64,000 bases of DNA from Xiphias gladius (taxonomy: Eukaryota > Chordata > Actinopteri > Istiophoriformes > Xiphiidae). Position numbers and translations under genes: made by a program. The notes beneath the pieces were generated by a model. It had not been told where the DNA came from and ran no database searches. It saw only the letters and a list, made by a program, of their open reading frames with translations. Below are positions 56,754-64,000 of the stretch, piece after piece (within the stretch, counting starts at the first letter, position 1; every line of letters begins with the position of its first letter). The DNA lies in the NCBI RefSeq assembly GCF_016859285.1, contig NC_053418.1:19617329-19681328 (forward strand), given 5' to 3'.

Positions 56754-56904
56754 GTTTGTTATGGTTACCTAAACCGACCGGAAGGGGAGTTTCCTCGTGC
56801 GGAATTGACGTTGTATTGTTGTGCGTTTATTTAAGTCTTCCCTCGGTTACCCGACCACCAGCTATCACAAGTTTGCTGAGAAATAACATTAAGCTGCATT
56901 GAAA
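56754..56904. promoter_or_regulatory. shared bidirectional promoter of nfu1 and c9orf78
   Basis: The two start codons (nfu1 at 56753 on minus, c9orf78 at 56905 on plus) are only 151 bp apart, head to head. The space holds both 5' UTRs and core promoters. It contains CpG-bearing words (aaaccgaccggaag, which has an ETS-like CCGGAAG, and gcggaattgacg, CRE-like). No TATA box is obvious. Confidence 0.7.
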
Positions 56905-59171
56905 ATGCCGTGTGGCAAAAACTTTAGGAGGAGAAGGGACTCGTCAGATGTAGAGGAAGATGAGACAACTGAAGAAGTCAGGTACTTTATCTAAACTCTA
57001 ACGACGTGAAGAAAAAAATACAATCTAGAATAACGTTATGCTAACATAGCCAGCTGCTCCGTGCATCAAAGTTAAAAACGATCATTACACGTTGGCTTTA
57101 GTCTTATTTTTAATAATGTATATAGCCAATGTGATTTAATTTATATGTATTTTTGTTTTTTTAGATCAAAAGTAGAAGAAGCTAAAGAGCTTCAGAGTCT
57201 GCGGAAACGACAGAACGGAGTGAGGTAACGTCTATGTAATGTTATGTTACTTGTTGCGATGTTTGTCCTAGGTAACGTCTCTGAAGTATTCTGACACATA
57301 TGAGATAGAAATTAATTAATAAACAATGAATATTTCCTTTTTTTTAGTGTGACCGCCCTGTTGGTTGGAGAGAAACTGCCCCCAGAGGCCGAAATTGATG
57401 TAAGTGACCTATTTGAATTTTAATCTATTATAATTAACCAGAATATGTGTGTGTTTAACAGACTGTTTGTTCAGTGTTATTAAAATAAACATTTGTCACA
57501 GAATGACCCATTTAAACTGAAGACTGGAGGGGTTGTAGACATGAAGAAAGTCAAAGACAGGAACAGGGACATGTAAGTAAATCCGTGACTGCTTTAATTA
57601 TCTTAATGCAGTGTAATTAACACATTGTGTATGTACTGTTATGTCGTTACAAAATGGAAAATCTATGTTATCACATATGACCCTGGTTTGACCCAAGATG
57701 ACCACTGTTGCACATGCAGGACAGAAGAGGAGACAGACCTCAACCTGGGCACCTCTTTCTCTGCTGAAACTAACAGAAGGGACGAGGATGCGGACATGTA
57801 CGTATGCATACATACATATGCAGACTCCTCCTCACTCTCTGTGGCATTCAAAATGTGTGGACACACAGCGATCAGACCTCAACCATACATTTGCATGAGT
57901 ATATCTAAATGTTAATCATTAATATTCAATAACTGCTTTATCTAAAAGTGGAGGGCCAACATGCTTGGTTTAGATCGTTAATTTAAACGATTTAAATGTT
58001 TAAGAGATTACTGATTTTTTTTTTTTTTTTTTCTGCAATAGCCAAAGCACATTTAGAATAACACAAGATACAGTATTGTATTCCCAACATTTAGGATGCA
58101 ATTATGTATACTCACACAGCTGTTTACAAAGTGCTTCATAGAAATATCTTTCATCTCACAGGATGAAATATATTGAGACTGAGCTAAAAAAGAAAAAGGG
58201 CTTGGTGGAGGCTGAAGAACAGAAAGTTAAGGTCAAGAATGCAGAGGACCACCTGTATGAGCTGCCCGAGAACATCAGGGTCAACTCTGCCAAGAAGACC
58301 GAGGAGATGTTATCCAATCAGATGCTGAGCGGGATCCCTGAAGTCGATCTTGGCATTGAGTGCGTATAGAAGATTTTATCAATGATCTTGTAGATGTAAT
58401 CTTCGAGAAAAAAGACATTCTACATTGTTACATTAGTTACTAGCACACGGAAAAGATGCAACTCTGTTTCTGCCATTTCTTTCGTAGTGCAAAGATAAAA
58501 AACATTATCTACACAGAAGAGGCAAAAGCCAAGCTTCTGGCAGAACAAAGGAACAAGAAAAAAGACCACGGCACATCATTCGTACCAACCAACATTGCTG
58601 TCAACTACGTCCAGCACAACCGCTGTGAGTTTGGTCAATCTCTAAAAAAAATGGGGTTTCAAATAGTGAGAGGTGAAAGGTTGGCTAATCATTTTTATTT
58701 ATTCTCTCAGTCTATCATGAGGATGTGAATGCACCACAGAGGCATCACAGACACAGAGAAGAGCCCAAGGCACGACCGCTGCGTGTGGGAGACACTGAGA
58801 AACCTGGCCCAGAAGGCAAGACTGCACACAGCCACACCCAGTCACACGCTGTTCCAAATAGTGTAGTAGTTTTATATCACCACTAAGGTAGAATAGTGCT
58901 GTAATCACTCTTTTAGCCAGAGGAGAATCAGTTGATGAACATTGTGTATATTTTTATGAACTGTCTGGAATTAGGTACTAATTTTGAAACACATTTATAC
59001 AAATAATATAATAGTTACACATGACTCTTTTGAAACCTTTTTGAAATCATATTTATTTCTTTTTAATCCACAGCATCCTCCCCACCCAACTACCGCAAAC
59101 GTCCAAACAATGAAAAGGCCACAGATGACTACCACTATGAGAAATTCAAGAAGATGAATCGACGATATTGA
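56905..59171 (+). CDS. c9orf78: C9orf78/TLS1 homologue, spliceosome-associated protein, 291 aa, 9 exons
   Basis: Homologue of human C9orf78 (289 aa), a mostly disordered nuclear protein reported with spliceosomal complexes and related to yeast Tls1. Exons: 56905-56981, 57165-57224, 57348-57399, 57502-57572, 57720-57797, 58162-58359, 58488-58624, 58711-58815 and 59074-59171. They sum to 876 nt with all phases kept. Landmarks: basic start (NFRRRRDSSDVEEDE), LLVGEKLPPEAEI, LGTSFSAETNRRDEDADM, ENIRVNSAKKTEEMLSNQML, SFVPTNIAVNYVQHNR and the highly conserved end DDYHYEKFKKMNRRY. Many lysine/glutamate stretches are likely helical or unfolded. Intron 8 uses a GC donor (GAAG|gcaag). It is transcribed divergently from nfu1 and converges on med22. 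Confidence 0.95.
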
Positions 59172-60181
59172 GAGACTGCGTGTTTTTTTTTTTTTTATTA
59201 CTTTTTTTTAAAAACTCAACAAGATGTCCATTTTTAAAGAAATTGAGATAGGGATCATTTGTAGACTGGTTTCCCAAAACTGTTAACGACAGAACTCCCA
59301 AGACAGTGTTGTACTTTGTAAATATTGTATATAGCTGAGTGTCATTATCTGTAGGCAGTACATCTGCTTAGTAATGTTACGTTAAAGGATAATTTGACCC
59401 GAGTAAATCGTGTTGCTCACATTGTTCAGGATTGTCTGATAAATAAATAAGACCGGAATATGTTAACATGAGAATTGTGCAACCGAATGGTATTCCTGCT
59501 CTGAGTTGTTCAGCGTTTTCTTTTTAGTCCACTTTGAAGTCTCGACTTTCAGTTGTAGAATTGTTTCTAAGCCTTTCAAAAACAGATTTGATTAAAAAAG
59601 ATCAAACCAACAACATTTAACTCGTTCTTTCATTTGATCAGTGCATGGTGGAATGAAGAAAGCAGAAATAAAATATTACAAAGCAAACTTTTACAAAATA
59701 AATGTAAGAATATACACTCATATTCAATACTTAAGTCCAACATAAGAATATAAAAAAAAACATCTGTATTTCAAAGCTGCAAAGGTACACACATTTTTTT
59801 GGCTGCATTTTTTAATTTTTTCTTCAGTAGTGTATATATAATTATGCAAATTTCAAATTCATTTTGAAAATGTCATTTAAACTGAGGGGAGTGGTACTTT
59901 TGGTAGGTTTTAGAGGCCATTTTTCTGATTCTAATGAGTTTTTCAGGTAGTTCTCCCTAGTACAGTTTCTTTTTTCACTATTTTCCTGCAATACTTGTTA
60001 ATGCAAAAGAAATCAACTTCATGCCAATGCTTTAGTCCAGTTTCAAGCCCATGACACAAAACAGTGGCAAACCTAATCAGACACTAGTTCACAATGTGTA
60101 ATGGAAACTAAATTAGCCAAATCGCTGTGGTCCAAACTGAGCACAAGTGTCGTGTGTTTCAATCAGTGTCCAATTTCCTCC
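59172..60181. other. convergent 3' ends of c9orf78 and med22
   Basis: The c9orf78 3' UTR runs from 59172, with AATAAA motifs near 59441-59449 and 59667. The med22 3' UTR comes from the right. The stretch is A/T-rich with several T-runs (for example 59182-59211), and no further gene is visible. Confidence 0.5.
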
Positions 60182-63100
60182 TCACGGTTTCTCTACAGAG
60201 GCAGTCCCATGTCCATTGAGGTGTTGTTGGGGGTTTATCTCCTGTGAGGGAGGTCCGTCCACGTCCTCTCTGTCACCCTGGGTAGAACTGCAGCTGCTGC
60301 CCGGGGAGGCCCAACTGTCTCGCTGCCGGTAGGCCTCGCACAGTGGCAGATCAGTGCTGTCCCACTGACTGTAGCTTTACAGAGCAGAAACCAGTAGGAG
60401 GCAAAGAGTCAGCGCAGCACAGAAAGAGGAGCAGACAAGAGCAGCAGGTCAGAATAAGCACATTCATACACAGAGGAGCACATGAAGGCACACATACGAT
60501 AGGAGAATGAGGTTATGCAGAAGCACTGGAAACGATCAACGCGTAAAACAGATGCTTGTTAATTTGGTGCTATTTAAAGGTATGGCTGATCAACTGTTGA
60601 TTTTAAGGTCAGCAAAAAAGGTGGGATTAGTTGCTGATGGAGGAGAAAGCGGAGTGAGTGCAGCGAGAAAGGAAGGCCCACACCCAGCATGCTCTAAACA
60701 GAACTGAGAAACGCTTCTTTGTACTTTCTCACAGAAAACAAGACAAACTACTACAGTGTTTTGTCTCTACTTTATTTCTTAATCATTCTGGATCTATTGG
60801 AACAGCTGGCACAAACTGGTACACACGTACAACTACACCATGTGTGATCGACAACCGTTGCATGGTTATAGCTTGTGGTATTAGGACGGAATCAATAAAA
60901 TATTATCTCCTAATTGCTTTTACAGAAAACATTGACTGGAGAAAGTCTTAGTAGCTTCAGATTTGACCTCAAATAAATAACAGCGAACAGTCGTGTCTTA
61001 TTGTAGTCTATAACAAACATCCATCCTTAAAATGTAGCATACAAGGCATTACCATTATATTTATGATTTAAATACTACATATAAATAATCTTAAATGAAT
61101 TATAATTTTATAAAATCTATACTCATAGTTTTACTTCTTTTAATATGTAATTCTTTTAAAAAGGTATGTTCCCCTTCCCTACAAAGTTTTGTGTTACTTC
61201 AAATTAAAATATTTAGTTATAAATGAACTAGGAGGCCTCATTACTAACATTCCAAAAAAGCATGTCACTCTCCCTTGTACCAGATAATATTTATTAAAAC
61301 CTTTCTCAAGCCTATTAGACACTGCAGACCAGGAAGCCAATAAGTCTGATGACCATTTAGAAATATACCCAGCAGTAAATCCACACTAGTGCTTGCTGTT
61401 CAGAAAAGCCTCCTGGCTTTCAAACCGCATGAGTAAATTGCAATAGATGCCAAAAATTCACACTGAACCTCTGTACTTTAAGAGCTCGATAAATTTACAA
61501 TGCTGATTTTCCGCAGTATGCCCCTTTAATGCTGAAGTCCTCTCTAGTTTGATCAATTATGATACATGTCATAGAGCAGGAAAAAGTCAAGGCACTTGCT
61601 AATCAGTAACAATTTAAAGTCACTTAGTGAGATAAGCTCCATCACAGTGGACCTCAACAATGATTTGTGTTGATGAATGGTACCGCTTGGATATGACAAT
61701 GAGATAATTTCCAACAAAAAAGGTTTCAGGTTTAGATGTTGGCAGAACTTAATCCTTCTTTGGGCTCAGCAGTGAAAGGTAAAACGTGAGAACAGTACAC
61801 GGTGCTGGGCATGGGACAGCAGAGGGGCGGTGGGATGGGGACAAGTATGAGCCTACTTGTACCTGGAGGAGTAATATTCTTCCTCTAGCTCATACAGGTC
61901 GATGGCAATCTCGTCACGGAGCGATGTGAGCTTCTTGTCACACTCCTCCTGCAGTGAGCGGAGCTGCTGGTTCTGGAGGCTGATGGCGTCATTCACGGAG
62001 GGAAAGTCGTTCAGAATCAGGAACTGCTTCAGATCAGACACCAGCTTCATCAGGGACTCGCCGGCACGTACCTGATACAACGACACAGAAGGAGAAAAGG
62101 TGTTTAGAAATACATGATTATTGAGGTTTCTGTTGCTATTTCTGGACTTCAGACTATACTAAACTATCAGCTACAAACGGAAAACTTCAGAGTCTAGAAA
62201 CAGTCTAATTCACAAAGCTGTGATATATTTCACAGTAGCATCAATCATTTAAACAGTGTAGCCATGACAAACATGGACTCTTAGACGTGGATATTCCACT
62301 TAGTGTAAACATCATATAGCTTCAATAAAGCGTTGGAACAGGCTGACACAGTAAATACTGTCAGGCAGTATGGAATAACATTATTTTTCCAACCTCAAAT
62401 TTACTTAGAGGAAAATAAAGCGAGAAGAGTTGACCTTATTTAAAAGCAAACTCACACACTAAATCCTCCAAGTAAATTACTGGTGATCACATTCATTAAA
62501 GAAAAAAAAACAACAACACCAAACCAAACAATGATGAAATTTTGTCTGTAATGGATATTACGTGTTTTCTTTTAACCAAATTTACTTGGATGACTCAGTG
62601 AATGCCTCTGTTTTTAATATAGATCAATATGATATGAAATGTGCCCGGACAAGTAGAGACAGATGGGACTGCCTCCCTCACAACTATCCCTCTGAGCAAA
62701 TAAACAAATAAATACAGAGTGCTTAACCCTTAATAATTAAAAAAAAAAAAAAAAAAAGTTTACTCATCATAGCCCAAATGATTGGGCTCTGTAGATACTT
62801 ACAATGTTGGCTGCTCTGACATGCATTTCATAATGGTCCTGCTCTGCTTGAGTTGCTCGAGAAACCTGTGTCTCATCCTCTATCTGGAGAAAGGAAACAG
62901 TTTGGGAATATTACAAAACTCACGGATGGAGGGCAGAATGTGCAAGGCGACGTTACGAGGGGCATTGTTGATTTCCCTCTTTTGTATCAGAAGTAACAAA
63001 TATAAAACATAGAAAATGGCAGAGAAAGTGTTATTCTCTTAATAGTGACAAGAGAAGAGAGGGCAGTGTATATGTGTACCTTTGCTGTTTTGATAATTTC

Positions 63101-63202
63101 TGTGAAGTTGTCTAGGATGGACCTGATATCATCTTTCAGTCTCTTGTTGTAGTTCTGTAGCAGAGTCTCTTTGCTTTGAGGGAGCACTCTCTGAGTAGCC
63201 AT
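60182..63202 (-). CDS. med22: Mediator subunit 22 (Surf5), long form, 201 aa, 4 coding exons
   Basis: Subunit of the Mediator head module that links transcription factors to RNA polymerase II. Exons: 63202-63080, 62883-62803, 62071-61863 and 60374-60182. They sum to 606 nt with phases kept. The protein starts [19 protein letters not shown], then [10 protein letters not shown], the conserved helical core ([40 protein letters not shown]) and [19 protein letters not shown]. The last exon codes a Ser/Pro/Gln-rich tail whose start (LPLCEAY) matches the long human isoform (200 aa), while the remainder diverges. The third exon's donor is AG|gtacaag; reading through it gives the short isoform (separate entry). 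In many vertebrates MED22 sits in the Surfeit cluster beside RPL7A; no rpl7a exon is visible to the right within this window. Confidence 0.94.
60375..61852 (-). other. med22: med22 intron 3
   Basis: An intron of about 1.5 kb in the long form; its first part (61852 downward) would be 3' UTR of the short form. It is A/T-rich, and short ORFs inside show no family resemblance. Confidence 0.6.
61853..63202 (-). CDS. med22: MED22 short form, 140 aa, by read-through at exon 3
   Basis: Coding exons 63202-63080, 62883-62803 and 62071-61853, 423 nt. If the donor at 61862 is not used, the frame continues for three codons (R-Y-K) after YYSS and stops at TAG 61853-61855. The predicted 140 residues equal the length of the short mammalian Surf5 product. 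Both forms share the whole helical core and differ only in the tail. Which form dominates cannot be read from DNA. Confidence 0.7.
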
Positions 63203-63620
63203 CGTGCTCGGGCGAAGGCAACACAGCACACGCTACCTGCCCACATCAAGTTAACACACAGAAATCCGTTCAGTTGATGAGGTTTGCGATAGTATTACAA
63301 ATAAAAATAATAATAAAAAAACAGTGAAAATACCAAACGCAAAAATCATTCACGAAACGGCATAGCTAGCATTAAAAGGCGGGTGCTTTCACAACAGCAA
63401 CGGACGAGACAAACCCGTACCTAGCATGTTTTTCCTACCTGTATTACTGTATACATACATTTTCTAACAAATTAAGAGTCTAATGGTTATCACTTACTTC
63501 TTACGACATACTTTGTAAACAACGTCGTTAACGTATAAAATAAAGACCACTTCGTTTACTACGCTTCTTCTTCTTCTTGATTTTTAATGGCGGCTAACAC
63601 CCGTTGCGTCCATGTATTAG
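63203..63620 (-). promoter_or_regulatory. med22: med22 5' UTR and promoter region
   Basis: A probable acceptor (gtgggcag) about 40 bp upstream of the ATG suggests a 5' UTR intron. Near 63585, aatggcggct resembles a YY1-type motif often found at vertebrate housekeeping promoters. No TATA box is seen. The start site is unresolved. Confidence 0.4.
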
Positions 63621-64000
63621 CGCCCTCTACCGTTACTGTTACTTACTTCAGACTGAATAAGCGGGTCCCTTACAATAAAGAAACAACTTTTTGGGTGACG
63701 CCATTCTATATTCGTGTGTAGTTTTATATGTATTTCTTAAATTACCAGACCTTTTTTAAAGTAGTATGTTCAAGTATTATAAGCAAAATTGCTGCCAGGA
63801 ACCTCCCATGGAAAAGTGTTGGGGAGCGGCCGTGCGTTGCTCTTTTAACGGGTGTGGGACGATTAACCAGAAGTACATTATCAGAACCAACCAGGCAGTC
63901 CTCAACCTTGAACTCTTCTCTCTTGCAAGACCTAGAAATGTTATTTGAAAACGCTTTCTGTAAAGCATAAATATCAATGTACCGCATGTCGCCATTTGTT
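63621..64000. other. right end, unresolved
   Basis: Open frames of 60-81 codons overlap on both strands between 63728 and 63995. One on the minus strand opens with an ATGGCG context at 63995, which could be the first exon of a gene lying to the left. None shows a recognisable domain, and the window ends here. Confidence 0.25.

Overview
The window is vertebrate nuclear DNA, almost certainly from a teleost fish. The genes are split into many short exons with GT-AG introns. The encoded proteins align over their whole length, from my memory of the human sequences, with vertebrate ANTXR1, GFPT1, NFU1, C9orf78 and MED22. The non-coding DNA carries repeat families typical of teleosts: Tc1-like elements, small TIR elements, and 'gctaacatgctgatg', 'gagttagatgagaag' and 'attaatcgattaat' type interspersed repeats. 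There are no bacterial operons, CRISPR arrays or rRNA/tRNA genes that I can see.

Layout, left to right. (1) 0.7-2.8 kb, minus strand: a small four-coding-exon gene for a 161-residue protein I do not recognise, with a non-coding first exon. (2) 3.9-10.6 kb, plus strand: a beta-microseminoprotein (MSMB)-like locus with one intact 106-residue secreted protein gene, one broken tandem copy and a third, more decayed relic. A small TTAA-flanked element with a Tc1-like transposon inserted inside it lies between copies one and two. (3) 11.8-33.8 kb, plus strand: antxr1, 18 coding exons, 624 residues, with an unusually long proline-rich cytoplasmic tail. (4) 33.8-37.5 kb: intergenic, repeats and one unexplained ORF. 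(5) 37.5-52.7 kb, minus strand: gfpt1, 19 coding exons, 682 residues. (6) 53.8-56.75 kb, minus strand: nfu1, 8 coding exons, 251 residues. (7) 56.9-59.2 kb, plus strand: c9orf78 homologue, 9 exons, 291 residues, only about 150 bp from the nfu1 start codon. (8) 60.2-63.2 kb, minus strand: med22, 4 coding exons, with both a long (201-residue) and a short (140-residue) form readable.

ANTXR1, GFPT1 and NFU1 are neighbours on human 2p13-p14, while C9orf78 and MED22 lie on human 9q34. The window therefore contains a junction of two vertebrate synteny blocks, close to the nfu1/c9orf78 intergenic region. The genes do not form a common pathway. They cover a cell-surface matrix receptor, the rate-limiting step of hexosamine synthesis, mitochondrial Fe-S cluster delivery, a spliceosome-associated protein and a Mediator head subunit.

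For each of the six main multi-exon models, and for the unnamed gene, exon lengths sum to a multiple of three and every junction preserves phase with consensus splice sites (one GC-AG exception in c9orf78). This is the main evidence for the models. I did not find a clearly novel biological system. The most notable points are the decaying MSMB-like cluster, the unnamed conserved-looking gene, the missing gfpt1 muscle-exon space, the readable med22 isoform switch and the unexplained ORF near 37 kb.
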